Below, in pieces: positions 25,077 through 33,943 of a DNA stretch of 64,000 nt. A model generated the notes under the pieces. The model did not search any database and was not told the DNA's origin. It worked only from the letters and a program-made list of their open reading frames with translations. Source of the stretch: Kiloniellales bacterium (GTDB taxonomy: Bacteria; Pseudomonadota; Alphaproteobacteria; Kiloniellales; JAKSBE01); the NCBI GenBank assembly GCA_030066685.1, contig JASJBF010000025.1, positions 19,813 to 83,812 on the forward strand, read 5' to 3'. The position numbers and the translations under genes are program-made. Positions within the stretch are counted from its first letter, which is position 1. Every line of letters begins with the position of its first letter.

Positions 25077-26186
25077 ATGTCCCAATACGAGATTCCCTTC
25101 ACGGCGCTGGTGGAGAGCCTGCCGGCGACGGTGCCCTTCGTCGGGCCGGAGGCGATCGAGCGCCAGCGGGGCCGGAGCTTCCGGGCGCGGATCGGCGCCA
25201 ACGAGAGCGCCTTCGGGGTCTCGCCCAAGGCCGCCGCGGCGATGCGCGAGGCGGTCGACCGGGTCTCCTGGTACGGCGATCCGGAGAGCTTCGACCTGCG
25301 CCGGGCCCTGGCCGCCGAGCACGGCGTGGCCAGGGAGGAGATCTGCGTCGGCGGCGGCATCGACGAGCTGCTCGGCCTGGTGGTCCGCATGACCGTGACG
25401 CCGGGCACGCCGGTGGTGACCTCGCTGGGCGCCTATCCGACCTTCAACTACCACGTCGCCGGCTTCGGCGGCCGCCTGGTGAAGGTGCCCTATGTCGAGG
25501 ACCGGGAGGATCCGGAGTCCCTGCTGTCCGCCGTCAGGAAAGAGGCCGCGCCCCTGGTCTATCTGGCGAACCCGGACAACCCCATGGGGACCTGGCAGGA
25601 GACCGGTGTCGTCGCCGACTTCATCGCGGCCCTGCCGCAGGGCTGCCTGCTGGTGCTGGACGAGGCCTACATCGAGTTCGCGCCCCGAGGCCTGGCGCTG
25701 CCGATCGACACCGGCGACCCCCGGGTCATCCGCATGCGCACTTTCTCCAAGGCCCATGGCATGGCCGGCGCGCGCATCGGCTACGCCATCGCGCATCGGG
25801 AGCTGATCACCGGCCTCAACAAGATCCGCAACCACTTCGGGCTCAACCGCATCGCCCAGGCGGGCGCTTTGGCGTCGCTGGGCGACCGGGATTTCATCGC
25901 GCAGGTCGTGGGCCAGGTCGAGGAAGGCCGCCAGGACTATTACGCCCTGGCCGGACGCCTGGGCGTCTCGGCGATTCCCTCGGCGACCAATTTCGTCGCC
26001 ATCGACGTCGGCTCCGGCGAGCGCGCCCGGGCGATCCTCAAGGCCCTGCAGGACGACGACGTCTTCATCCGCATGCCGGGCGTGCCGCCGCTCGATCGCT
26101 GCATTCGGGTCTCGGTCGGCCAGCCCGAGGAACGCGCCCTCTTCGCCGCCGCCTTCGAGAAGGTCCTCGGGCGACTGCCGGGCTGA
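25077..26186 (+). CDS. HisC-like PLP-dependent aminotransferase
   Basis: A 369-residue aminotransferase class I/II related to histidinol-phosphate aminotransferase. The N-terminal motif is GANESAFGVSP, the PLP region has LANPDNPMG, and the Schiff-base Lys sits in TFSKAHGMAGARIGY. The ATG at 25077 (MSQYEIPF) was preferred over an in-frame start upstream that adds an unrelated 66 residues. No other histidine biosynthesis gene is nearby, so it may act on another substrate such as an aromatic or cyclic amino acid; HisC paralogues often do. The GYD gene follows convergently after 74 bases. Confidence 0.82.
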   Translation: MSQYEIPFTALVESLPATVPFVGPEAIERQRGRSFRARIGANESAFGVSPKAAAAMREAVDRVSWYGDPESFDLRRALAAEHGVAREEICVGGGIDELLGLVVRMTVTPGTPVVTSLGAYPTFNYHVAGFGGRLVKVPYVEDREDPESLLSAVRKEAAPLVYLANPDNPMGTWQETGVVADFIAALPQGCLLVLDEAYIEFAPRGLALPIDTGDPRVIRMRTFSKAHGMAGARIGYAIAHRELITGLNKIRNHFGLNRIAQAGALASLGDRDFIAQVVGQVEEGRQDYYALAGRLGVSAIPSATNFVAIDVGSGERARAILKALQDDDVFIRMPGVPPLDRCIRVSVGQPEERALFAAAFEKVLGRLPG

Positions 26187-26260
26187 GGCGGAGAGACGGC
26201 AGCACCCGCCTTGTCCTGTCCGATGCCCGGCGATGCGTCCGGCATCAAGACGGCCAGCAC

Positions 26261-26554
26261 CTAAGGCAGCTGGGAGACGATGTCGCGGAGCTGGTCTTCC
26301 GGGAAGGCCTGCAACGTCGTCGTGCGCACGTTGCCCAGGGATCCGAGCGTCAGGGCGAACTTGGCCGCCGTCTCGGCATCCGGGAACTCGGTCATCGCGA
26401 CGATGTCGTGGGCACCCATGGTCAGATAGAGATTGCCCATCGTGCCGCCCAGCTTCTCGGCGAGCACCCGGACGCCGTCGATGCGCCTCGGCGACTCCTT
26501 GATCGCCTTGATCCCTTGTTCGGTGTAGTTCACGAGCATGATGAAGGTTGCCAT
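26261..26554 (-). CDS. GYD domain protein
   Basis: A 97-residue protein of the GYD family (ferredoxin-like alpha/beta barrel dimer). The signature is visible as MGAHDIVAMTEFPDAETAA, with the conserved GxYD/GAHD position and LTLGSLGNVRTTTLQAF at the C-terminal side. The start is ATG at 26554 with AGGAGA upstream. No enzymatic residues are known for the family; some members bind small ligands. It is a free-standing gene between two aminotransferases. Confidence 0.85.
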   Translation of the reverse strand: MATFIMLVNYTEQGIKAIKESPRRIDGVRVLAEKLGGTMGNLYLTMGAHDIVAMTEFPDAETAAKFALTLGSLGNVRTTTLQAFPEDQLRDIVSQLP

Positions 26555-26766
26555 TTCACGTCTCCTGGCTAGGTCCTTGCCGTCCATTGATGCCCCTTGG
26601 GGCGCTCGGCCCGGGCCGGGGCCGCCATCCGAGCGGACCCGCTGCGCAAGGTGTCGCGGGCCTTCCGCGCCCACTCAGGACAACAGAAGGCCGCGCCGCG
26701 ATCACTGATTCAGGTCAGGTGTCGGAGCGTCCGCCGAGGCGAAGGTCCGTGCGACGGCTGACGGAC

Positions 26767-28095
26767 CTAATAGGCCGAGAGCACCTCGCGCAGGATGCCG
26801 CAGATCTCGTCGACGTGGGCGCGCTCGGCGACCAGGGGCGGCGAGACGATGCCGGAATCGCCGGTGAACTTGATGTGCATGCCGCGGGCGAAAAGCCGCT
26901 TGGTCGCGTCGTAGCCGCGCACGCCCGGGACGCCGTCGGGCGCCAGCTCGACCCCGGCCAGCAGGCCGTAGCCGCGGATGTCGGCGACCACCGGGATGTC
27001 CTGCAGGTCGAAGACCGCCGCCTGGAAGTAGGGCGCCAGCTCGGCGGCCCGCTCGAAGAGGCCCTCGCGCTGGTAGATGTCCTGCACCGCGATTCCGGCG
27101 GCGCAGGCGGCCGGATGGCCGGAGTAGGTGTAGCCGTGGAAGAGCTCGACCGAGCGCTCCGGCGCGGCGTTGACCACGGTGTCGTAGATCTTCTCGTCGA
27201 CCGCGACCGCGCCCATGGGCTGGGCACCGTTGGTCAGGGCCTTGGCCATGGTCATCATGTCCGGCCGGACCCCGAAGCTCTGCGCCGCGAAGGCCTCGCC
27301 GGTGCGCCCGAAGCCGCAGATCACCTCGTCGAAGACCAGGAGGATGCCGTGCTGGTCGCAGATCTCGCGCAGGCGCTCCAGGTAGCCCACGGGCGGCACC
27401 AGGACACCGGTCGAGCCGGCGATGGGCTCGACGAAGCAGGCCGCGATGGTGTCGCCGCCGAAGGTCTCGACCGCGCGCTGCAGGTCCTCGGCCAGCTCCG
27501 CGCCCGTCTCGGGCTGGCCCTGGGCGAAGCGGTTCTCCTCCAGCCAGGTGTGGCGCATGTGGAAGACGCCGGGCATGACCGCCGGGAAGGCGTGGCGGTT
27601 CTTGATCATGCCGCTCAGGGACACGCCGCCGATGTTGACCCCGTGGTAGGCCCGTTCGCGGGAGACGAAGCGGCTGCGCTGGCCCTCGCCGCGGGCCAGG
27701 TGATAGGCCTGGGCGATCTTGATCGCGCTGTCGACCGCCTCGGAGCCGGAGTTGGCGAAGAAGATCCGGTTCAGGCCCTCGGGCGTGATCCGGGCGATCC
27801 GGCTGGCGAGCTCGAAGGACAGCGGGCTGGCGACCTGGAAGTGCGGGGAGTAGTCGCATTCCAGCAGCTGGGCGTGGACCGCCTCGGCGATCTCGGGCCG
27901 GCCGTGACCGGCGGCGACGCAGAACAGGCCGGAGGAGGCGTCGATCAGCTTCTCGCCCTTGTGGTTCCAGTAGTAGACGCCCTCGCCGCGGACCAGGAGT
28001 CGGGGATCCGCCTTGAAGTCCCGGTTGGCCGTGAAGGGCAGCCAGTGGTGCTCGAGGGTGTTCGTCGCCTGCTGCATCTCGGTCGCTCCCGACAT
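26767..28095 (-). CDS. Class III omega-amino acid:pyruvate aminotransferase
   Basis: A 442-residue PLP enzyme of class III, most similar in motifs to beta-alanine/omega-amino-acid:pyruvate aminotransferase (HHWLPFTANRDFKADPRLL near the N-terminus). The PLP region includes GSEAVDSAIKIA, the Asp of VFDEVICGFGRTGE and Lys in TMAKALTNGAQPMG. The ATG at 28095 is chosen because GGAGG lies just upstream; an in-frame GTG at 28170 exists but lies inside the operator-like palindrome. It transfers an omega-amino group (beta-alanine, GABA, taurine or a diamine) to pyruvate. Substrate is uncertain. It is divergently transcribed from the MocR gene that probably controls it. Confidence 0.88.
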   Translation of the reverse strand: MSGATEMQQATNTLEHHWLPFTANRDFKADPRLLVRGEGVYYWNHKGEKLIDASSGLFCVAAGHGRPEIAEAVHAQLLECDYSPHFQVASPLSFELASRIARITPEGLNRIFFANSGSEAVDSAIKIAQAYHLARGEGQRSRFVSRERAYHGVNIGGVSLSGMIKNRHAFPAVMPGVFHMRHTWLEENRFAQGQPETGAELAEDLQRAVETFGGDTIAACFVEPIAGSTGVLVPPVGYLERLREICDQHGILLVFDEVICGFGRTGEAFAAQSFGVRPDMMTMAKALTNGAQPMGAVAVDEKIYDTVVNAAPERSVELFHGYTYSGHPAACAAGIAVQDIYQREGLFERAAELAPYFQAAVFDLQDIPVVADIRGYGLLAGVELAPDGVPGVRGYDATKRLFARGMHIKFTGDSGIVSPPLVAERAHVDEICGILREVLSAY

Positions 28096-28162
28096 ACCGC
28101 CTCCGTCGCCTTTCCCGGGGAAAGGCGCTGCGGCTTGTTCTGCGCAAAACGGAAGCGTAGGC

Positions 28163-28190
28163 TGGGCCACTGGCCCAACCCTAGGGCCAG
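28163..28190. promoter_or_regulatory. Operator-like array of the MocR/aminotransferase pair
   Basis: A perfect palindrome TGGGCCAcTGGCCCA (28163-28177) is followed by a third copy of the half-site, GGGCCA, at 28184-28189. The two GGGCCA copies in the same orientation start 20 bases apart, two turns of helix. GabR-like MocR regulators bind direct repeats spaced this way between themselves and the target aminotransferase gene. The position, between the two divergent starts, supports an operator role. Confidence 0.55.
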
Positions 28191-28234
28191 ATCGGAGGAT
28201 TGATTAGGTCCAGGAACTGCGGGGGTTCCAGGGA

Positions 28235-29713
28235 ATGCGGGATTCGCTGTTCCATCTGGAGCGGGTCGAGAGCGTCAGCGTGCAGTCGCAGATCCGCGAG
28301 CTGCTGGTCTCGGCGATCCTGAACGGCCAGTTGCGCGGCGGCGAGCCCCTGCCCTCGAGCCGCAGGATGGCCAAGATGCTGGGCTGCTCGCGCAACACCG
28401 TGGTCCTGACCTACCAGAGCCTGGTCGACGACGGCTACCTGACCGCGCGGGAACGCAGCGGCTTCTTCGTCAGCCCGGAGATCCTGGAGGGCCGCGCCGC
28501 GACCCTGCCGCCCCCGGTCCAGGCGGCCGGCAGCCGGCCGGCCTGGCGCCGGCGCTTCCGGGTCCGGCCCAGCGGCCAGGAGAACATCGAGAAGCCCTTG
28601 GACTGGACCTCCTATCCCTTTCCCTTCATCTACGGCCAGGTCGACCAGAGCCTCTTTCCCATCGCCGCCTGGCGGGACTGCCAGCGGCGAGCTCTGGGCC
28701 GGCGCGGCATGGACGCCTGGACCAGCGACACCCGGGGCAGCGACGATCCCCTGCTGGTCGAGCAGGTCCGCAGCCGCCTGCTGCCGCGCCGCGGGATCCT
28801 GGCGAGCGACGACCAGATCCTGATCACCCTGGGCGCCCAGAACGCGCTCTACATCCTGGCCAGCCTGCTGGTCACGGAGCGCAGCACGGTGGCGATCGAG
28901 GACCCGGGCTATCCGGACCTCAGGAACATCCTGCGCCTGCGCACCGACCAGGTGATCCCGATCCGGGTCGACCGCCACGGCCTGGTGGTCGACAAGCGCC
29001 TCAACGTCTGCGACGCGGTCTACGTCACGCCAAGCCACCAGTTTCCGACCACCGTCACCATGCCGATCGAGCGGCGGACGGCCCTGCTGCGCCGCGCCGC
29101 CGATCGCGACTTCCTGATCATCGAGGACGACTACGAGCCGGAGACCAACTACGTCAGCGATCCGACTCCGGCGCTGAAGTCGCTCGACACCCAGGACCGG
29201 GTGATCTACGTCGGCAGCCTCAGCAAGACCATCTTCCCCGGCCTGCGCCTGGGCTACCTGGTGGCGGCGCCGGAGCTGGTCGCCGAGGCCCGAGCGCTGC
29301 GCCGCCTGATGCTGCGCCATGCGCCCAACAACAACCAGCGCACCACCGCCCTGTTCCTGGCCGAGGGCCACCACGACACCCTGGTGCACCGGCTGCAACG
29401 GATCTATCGGGCGCGCTGGCAGACCCTGGGCGAGGCCCTGGCCCGTCACCTGCCGGAGTCCAGCCAGATGCCGACCTTCGGCGGCAGCGCCTACTGGGTC
29501 CGCGCGCCGGAGGGGGTCGACGCGGAGGCGCTGGCCGAGGCGGCCCGCGCCGAGGGCGTGCTGATCGAGCCCGGCCGGGTCTGCTTCTTCTCCCAGGACG
29601 CGCCGCGCAACCACTTCCGCCTCGGCTTCTCCTCGATCCCGCAGGAGCGGATCGCGCCGGGCATCGAGCGCCTGGCCGGGGTGATCCGCCGGCTGCAGAG
29701 GGATGCGGCCTAG
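28235..29713 (+). CDS. MocR/GabR-type transcription regulator
   Basis: A 492-residue regulator that fuses a GntR winged helix (residues 12-80: GEPLPSSRRMAKMLGCSRNT, VVLTYQSLVDDGYLTARERSG) to a fold type I aminotransferase domain (residues 120-490). The PLP Lys lies in SLSKTIFPGLRLGY, with the Asp-Tyr of EDDYEPE. These regulators bind PLP and an amino compound and control the neighbouring aminotransferase genes (GabR, TauR and PdxR are the known cases). The divergent class III aminotransferase is the likely target. Start ATG at 28235. GABA, taurine or beta-alanine as effector cannot be decided from sequence. Confidence 0.9.
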   Translation: MRDSLFHLERVESVSVQSQIRELLVSAILNGQLRGGEPLPSSRRMAKMLGCSRNTVVLTYQSLVDDGYLTARERSGFFVSPEILEGRAATLPPPVQAAGSRPAWRRRFRVRPSGQENIEKPLDWTSYPFPFIYGQVDQSLFPIAAWRDCQRRALGRRGMDAWTSDTRGSDDPLLVEQVRSRLLPRRGILASDDQILITLGAQNALYILASLLVTERSTVAIEDPGYPDLRNILRLRTDQVIPIRVDRHGLVVDKRLNVCDAVYVTPSHQFPTTVTMPIERRTALLRRAADRDFLIIEDDYEPETNYVSDPTPALKSLDTQDRVIYVGSLSKTIFPGLRLGYLVAAPELVAEARALRRLMLRHAPNNNQRTTALFLAEGHHDTLVHRLQRIYRARWQTLGEALARHLPESSQMPTFGGSAYWVRAPEGVDAEALAEAARAEGVLIEPGRVCFFSQDAPRNHFRLGFSSIPQERIAPGIERLAGVIRRLQRDAA

Positions 29714-29799
29714 ATCGGGCGCTGGGCCCAACGTCGAAGTTCGGTCAAGATCGGCTCTCAAGCTGACGGCGATCGAACTGCAACCGGAGACGAGCCGGC

Positions 29800-30450
29800 A
29801 TGGCATCACCGAAGGTACTGCTCTTCGACCTCGGCGGCGTCCTGGTCGACTTTGCCGGCCTGCGGGAGTTTCCGGCGCTTCTCGAGGACGCGCCGCCGTC
29901 CAGTGAGATACGACGCCGTTGGGAGGGCTCGGCGGCCATGGCCGGCTTTCAGCGGGGCGAGATCTCGACCGCCGAGTTCGCCCGCATTTTCTCGGCCGAA
30001 TGGGGACTCGTGCTCGACACGGAGGCCTTCATCGCGCTGTTCCGGTCCTGGAACCGGGCGGCCTTCGACGGCGCCCACGCGCTCCTGGCCCGCCTGCGCC
30101 CGCGCTTCACGCTCGCCTGCCTCAGCAACACCAACGAGGTCCATTGGGAGGACATCCTCGACGGCCACGGCCTGCGGTCCTGCTTCGACCACCACTACGC
30201 CTCCCATCTTCTCGGGATGCTCAAGCCGGACCCGGAGATCTACGGCTTCGTCGCCCAAGACCTCGGGCGGGCCGTCTCCGAGATCGTCTTCTTCGACGAC
30301 GGCCCGGACAACGTCGAGGGCGCGCGCGCCGCGGGCATGGAGGCTCATCAGGTCGAAGGCATCGCCGACCTGGAAGCCACGTTGGCGGCGCGGGGCCTGC
30401 TGGACGCCGAGCCGGACCGGCTGACAAGGCCGGCCCCGCCTCGGCCGTGA
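29800..30450 (+). CDS. HAD superfamily hydrolase (subfamily IA)
   Basis: A 216-residue haloacid-dehalogenase-like phosphatase. Motif I is FDLGGVLVD (nucleophile Asp10), motif II is LSNTNEVHW, and motif III/IV is LKPDPEIYG with FFDDGPDNVEGARAAGM. The alpha-helical cap lies between residues 20 and 95. It resembles the YihX/FMN-phosphatase group that dephosphorylates sugar phosphates or nucleotides. Start ATG at 29800. It follows the MocR gene after 86 bases and might be read with it. Substrate unknown. Confidence 0.85.
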   Translation: MASPKVLLFDLGGVLVDFAGLREFPALLEDAPPSSEIRRRWEGSAAMAGFQRGEISTAEFARIFSAEWGLVLDTEAFIALFRSWNRAAFDGAHALLARLRPRFTLACLSNTNEVHWEDILDGHGLRSCFDHHYASHLLGMLKPDPEIYGFVAQDLGRAVSEIVFFDDGPDNVEGARAAGMEAHQVEGIADLEATLAARGLLDAEPDRLTRPAPPRP

Positions 30451-30694
30451 CAGGCCGGAAGGCTGTGCCATTCCGGTTACGGCGTAAAGAAAGCTTGCCA
30501 TTGGGGGATCTCTGTCGATGTCCGCCCTAGCGAGCCGGCGATATATTGGATCGGGCGGCCCGCGCTCGGTGGAAGACGCCACCAAAGGCCTCCGCCGGTC
30601 CTCTACAAAGCTCACAATGCCGTGGGATCATCGCCTCGGCGCAGACTTGTCAGAAGAACTCCATTAGTGTTCCTGCAATCGCGGATGACAGAGA

Positions 30695-31846
30695 ATGAGG
30701 CGGATGATCAGTAACAGGTCCCGTAGCCTTGGCTGCACGGCTTGGCTCGCCTTGGCGGCGGGCATCTTCTCGCCCCTTCCCGCCGCGGCGATCGAGGTCG
30801 AGGCGCTGGACCGCTACGTCTTCGTCGCCAACCGCGCCTCGTCCGAGATCAGCGTGATCGACGCCCGGGACGACCGGGTGGTCGAGCGGCTCGACCTGGG
30901 CCTGACGCCGGACAGCTTTCTCTTGTCCGGCAGCCTGGGCCTGCTGGTCGCCGCCCACGCCGAGGCGCGGCGTCTCAGCATCCTTGACGTGACGAGCCGG
31001 CGGGTCGTCGAAGTGATCGAGACCGGCTTCCGGCCAGAGCTGATCCAGCTCAACGGCGACGGCGACCTGCTCGCGGCCGCGGACCCTGAGACGGGTCGGC
31101 TGCTGCTGGCCGGCCTGGACGACCCCGACCTGCGGCAGGAAATCGACGGGCTGCCCGCCCCCAGCGACCTGGTCTTCGACCGGGAGGGCGGACGGCTCTT
31201 CGTCGCCAGCGGCCGCGAGAGCCGGATCGACGTGGTCTCGCTCGAGCAGGGAGGGGTGACGAAGGTGATCGACCTGGGCGCCGAGCTGCCAGGCATCGCC
31301 GACCTGGTCCGGACCCCGGGCGGCGGCATCGCCCTGGCCCTGCACGGCCAGAGCGGCGAGGTCAGCGTCATCGACCTGCCCAAGGCCGAACGGATCGCCA
31401 AGCTTCGCGTTCCCGGTCCGGCGCTGCGCGGCTTCCCCTCGGCCAACAGCCAGTTCTTCCTGATCCCCAACGGTTTGGACGGCAGCGTCTCTTCGGTCTC
31501 GACCTGGACCCACCGCGAGACCTTCCGGCTGCCGGCGGCGCCGGACGTCCAGGGCGTCAACCTGGGCATGTTCGACACCCTGGGCTTCGCGATCAGCCGC
31601 TCCCGTCGCCAGGCCGTCGCCCTGGACCTCCAGGACGGCCGGCGCGACAAGACCCTGGAGCTGCCGGGGACGCCGGAGACCGGCGTCTCCGCCGAAGGCG
31701 GCACCAAGCTCTATGTCGCGCTCAGCAGCAGCGACCAGGTCGCCGTCATCGACCTGATGGGGCGCCGGCTGCTGCGCCTGATCGACGGCGTCGGCGAACG
31801 GCCCTGGGCCGTCAACCGCGCCGGCGGCCTCAGCTACTGCCATTGA
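30695..31846 (+). CDS. Secreted YncE-like beta-propeller protein
   Basis: A 383-residue periplasmic protein. Residues 1-32 are a signal peptide (cleavage PAAA-IE). The mature protein is built of repeated blades such as YVFVANRASSEISVIDARDD and LYVALSSSDQVAVIDLMG, the YncE/YVTN beta-propeller pattern, with about seven blades. Such proteins act as scaffolds or bind metals, DNA or polymers; no catalytic residues are known. Start ATG at 30695. The 244 bases upstream contain no gene. No linked operon partner. Confidence 0.82.
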   Translation: MRRMISNRSRSLGCTAWLALAAGIFSPLPAAAIEVEALDRYVFVANRASSEISVIDARDDRVVERLDLGLTPDSFLLSGSLGLLVAAHAEARRLSILDVTSRRVVEVIETGFRPELIQLNGDGDLLAAADPETGRLLLAGLDDPDLRQEIDGLPAPSDLVFDREGGRLFVASGRESRIDVVSLEQGGVTKVIDLGAELPGIADLVRTPGGGIALALHGQSGEVSVIDLPKAERIAKLRVPGPALRGFPSANSQFFLIPNGLDGSVSSVSTWTHRETFRLPAAPDVQGVNLGMFDTLGFAISRSRRQAVALDLQDGRRDKTLELPGTPETGVSAEGGTKLYVALSSSDQVAVIDLMGRRLLRLIDGVGERPWAVNRAGGLSYCH

Positions 31847-31895
31847 GGTCGTGGGCTCGGCACCGCTGACAGGCGGTCGGGGATGTGCAAACGGC

Positions 31896-31996
31896 CACCC
31901 TCGCCCTTCGACAGGGGGCGCAGCCCGGCGCTACGCGCGGGTGAGGGCGAGCAGTAGCAGAAGCTTCACCTCATGCTGAGCTTGTCGAAGCATGAT
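31896..31996. repeat. Composite intergenic repeat with TTCGACAAGCTCAGCAT module
   Basis: Two modules are joined. Bases 31900-31951 form a hairpin (ctcgccct / agggcgag). Bases 31969-31996 carry the common alphaproteobacterial repeat cctcatgctgagcttgtcg, whose inverted relative (catgcttcgacaggctcagc) appears at 62948-62976. No gene is present. Confidence 0.75.
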
Positions 31997-32054
31997 CACC
32001 TGCAAGGGCTCTCTGCCTTTTCGCTGGCTTGCTGGACCCCTGCGAGACGCAGGC

Positions 32055-32930
32055 CTATTCCGCTGCGTCCGGGTGCTTGGCCTGCTGGTCGAAGAAGGAG
32101 GCGGTGGTGGGGAGCTGGGGCAGGGCGATGTCGTAGGCGATGCTGCGGACGCGGCCGGAGCGCGCGCCGCGGACGACCAGGCCCTCGTGGCGGTTCGGCA
32201 TGGGGTTGGGGGAGAGCGGGACCGCGTCCTCGGCGCTGTAGACCGAGATGAAGAGGGTGCGCGGCCGGGCCGAGCGGTTCGGCGCCGAGCCGTGCAGCAG
32301 CCGCGTGTGCATCAGGCAGACCGCGCCGGCCGGCCCGGTGCAGAGCTCGGCCTGAGGCCGGCAGTCGGCGGCGACCGCCTCGGCGACCGCGCCGGTAAAT
32401 ACGCCGTCGTGCCAGAGCCCGTGCAGCGGGCCCCGGTGCGAGCCGGGCAGGACTTCCAGCGCGCCGTTCTCGGCCGTGACCTGGTCGAGCATCAGGAGCG
32501 CGGTCACCACGTCGTCGTTGCTGTGCGGGGTGAAGAGGAAGTCCTGGTGCCACTTCACCGCGGTCTGGCCGCCGGGCAGCTTGGCGTTGATCTTGCTGTG
32601 GTGGAACTTGACGTTCGGGCCGATCAGCGCGGCGACGCAGTCGGTCATGCGGCTGTCGGCCATGGCCTTGAAGTAGGCCTCGGAGACCTCGACCGGCGCG
32701 TTGACGCGGCGCAGCGCGGGAAGTTCGGCGCTGTGGCCGGGCTCCAGGTCGAAGCGCGGCCGGCCGTTGACGGTCTCGCCGTAGGGCGCGTCGTGGTCGC
32801 GGCTCTCCTCGACCCAGGCGGCGAAGGTCTCTTGGAGCTCGGACAGGAGCGCGGGCTCGACCGCGTCCTCGACAACGAGGTAGCCCCCGGTCCGGAAAAG
32901 CTCGATCTGCGCCGACGTGAGCTGTGCCAT
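32055..32930 (-). CDS. Phytanoyl-CoA dioxygenase family oxygenase
   Basis: A 291-residue Fe(II)/2-oxoglutarate dioxygenase of the PhyH family. The metal motif HxD is seen in [12 protein letters not shown] and the distal His in [12 protein letters not shown], followed by the Arg that binds 2-oxoglutarate ([12 protein letters not shown]). PhyH members hydroxylate fatty acyl-CoAs, ectoine, or small metabolites. The start is ATG at 32930 behind GGAGG at seven bases; the GTG fifteen bases upstream has no ribosome binding site. The gene stands alone between a repeat region and the arfB gene. Substrate unknown. Confidence 0.85.
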   Translation of the reverse strand: MAQLTSAQIELFRTGGYLVVEDAVEPALLSELQETFAAWVEESRDHDAPYGETVNGRPRFDLEPGHSAELPALRRVNAPVEVSEAYFKAMADSRMTDCVAALIGPNVKFHHSKINAKLPGGQTAVKWHQDFLFTPHSNDDVVTALLMLDQVTAENGALEVLPGSHRGPLHGLWHDGVFTGAVAEAVAADCRPQAELCTGPAGAVCLMHTRLLHGSAPNRSARPRTLFISVYSAEDAVPLSPNPMPNRHEGLVVRGARSGRVRSIAYDIALPQLPTTASFFDQQAKHPDAAE

Positions 32931-33001
32931 GGCCCGTCCTCCCACTGAAGCCTAGCGGAGACGGCCGCGAAAATCCCGCGCGATGCGACGCGGCCGCGCC
33001 T

Positions 33002-33424
33002 TCAGGCGTCGTCGGGCTTGCTGCGGCGCTGCTTCTTGAGCGCGCCGCGGCGGGCCTTGGCCTCCAGGCGGCGCCTCTTAGAGGCCCGGGTCGGGCGGGT
33101 CGCCACACGCGGCCGGGGCGGGCGCGCCGCCGCCTGCAGCAGGGCGACCAGGCGAGCGAGGGCATCCTCGCGATTGCGCTCCTGGCCGCGGAAGCGGGCC
33201 GCGGTGATCACCAGGATGCCCTCCTTGTTGAGCCGCCGGCCGGCCAGGCGCGCGGCGCGGGCGCGGACCGCCTCCGGCAGGGAGGGGGAGCCGGCGAGGT
33301 CGAAGCGCAGCTGGACCGCGGTCGAGACCTTGTTGATGTTCTGGCCGCCCGGGCCGGAAGCGCGGACGAAGCTCTCCTCGATCTCCGCCGGATCGAGTTT
33401 GATCCGCTCCGTGATCTTGATCAT
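33002..33424 (-). CDS. arfB: ArfB/YaeJ-type ribosome rescue factor
   Basis: A 140-residue peptidyl-tRNA hydrolase. It has the class I release-factor GGQ motif ([10 protein letters not shown], residues 23-32) but no codon-recognition domain, and a very basic C-terminal tail ([19 protein letters not shown]) that enters the mRNA channel of stalled ribosomes. Length matches ArfB (about 140). The start is ATG at 33424; the open frame upstream overlaps the opposite-strand YaiI gene and is spurious. It hydrolyses peptidyl-tRNA on non-stop complexes. It is divergent from the YaiI gene (33467). Confidence 0.92.
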   Translation of the reverse strand: MIKITERIKLDPAEIEESFVRASGPGGQNINKVSTAVQLRFDLAGSPSLPEAVRARAARLAGRRLNKEGILVITAARFRGQERNREDALARLVALLQAAARPPRPRVATRPTRASKRRRLEAKARRGALKKQRRSKPDDA

Positions 33425-33466
33425 GCTGAAAGGCCCTTCTTGCCGGCCCGCTTCGGAACCCGATCC

Positions 33467-33943
33467 ATGACCGACGCACAGACCTCGCCCGATTGCCGGA
33501 TCTATGTCGACGCCGACGCCTGCCCGGTCAAGTCGGAGGTCTACAAGGTCGCCGCGCGCCACGGCGTGCCGGTCCGGGTCGTCTCCAACAGCTTCCTGCG
33601 CCTGCCCCCGGACCCGCGGCTCGAGCTGGTCGTGGTCGGCGAGGCGCTGGACGCGGCGGACGACTGGATCGCCGAGCGGGCCGGGCCGAAGGACGTCGTG
33701 GTCACCGCCGACGTGCCCCTGGCCAGCCGCTGCGTCAAGGCCGGGGCCTGCGTCATCGCGCCCAACGGCAAGCTCTTCACGCCGGAGTCCATCGGCATGG
33801 CGCTGGCGACCCGCAACCTGATGACCGACCTGCGCGAGGCCGGCCAGGTTACCGGCGGGCCAAAGGCCTTTTCGCAGCGCGACCGCTCGGCCTTTCTCTC
33901 GGCCCTGCACGAGGCCATCGAGCGGCTGAAGCGGGCCGGATGA
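33467..33943 (+). CDS. YaiI/YqxD family protein (DUF188)
   Basis: A 158-residue protein of the YaiI/YqxD family. Diagnostic sequences are [11 protein letters not shown] at residues 11-21, [17 protein letters not shown] and [13 protein letters not shown]. It has a PIN-like/Toprim-like nuclease-type fold in relatives, but no activity is established. The ATG at 33467 is chosen by homology. Its TGA stop overlaps the ATG of the polytopic membrane gene (ATGA at 33940-33943), so the two are translationally coupled. Confidence 0.9.
   Translation: MTDAQTSPDCRIYVDADACPVKSEVYKVAARHGVPVRVVSNSFLRLPPDPRLELVVVGEALDAADDWIAERAGPKDVVVTADVPLASRCVKAGACVIAPNGKLFTPESIGMALATRNLMTDLREAGQVTGGPKAFSQRDRSAFLSALHEAIERLKRAG

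Noticed and set aside
28181..29809. A long minus-strand open frame opposite the MocR gene.
   Set aside because: The MocR reading on the plus strand is certain; the antisense frame has no motif.
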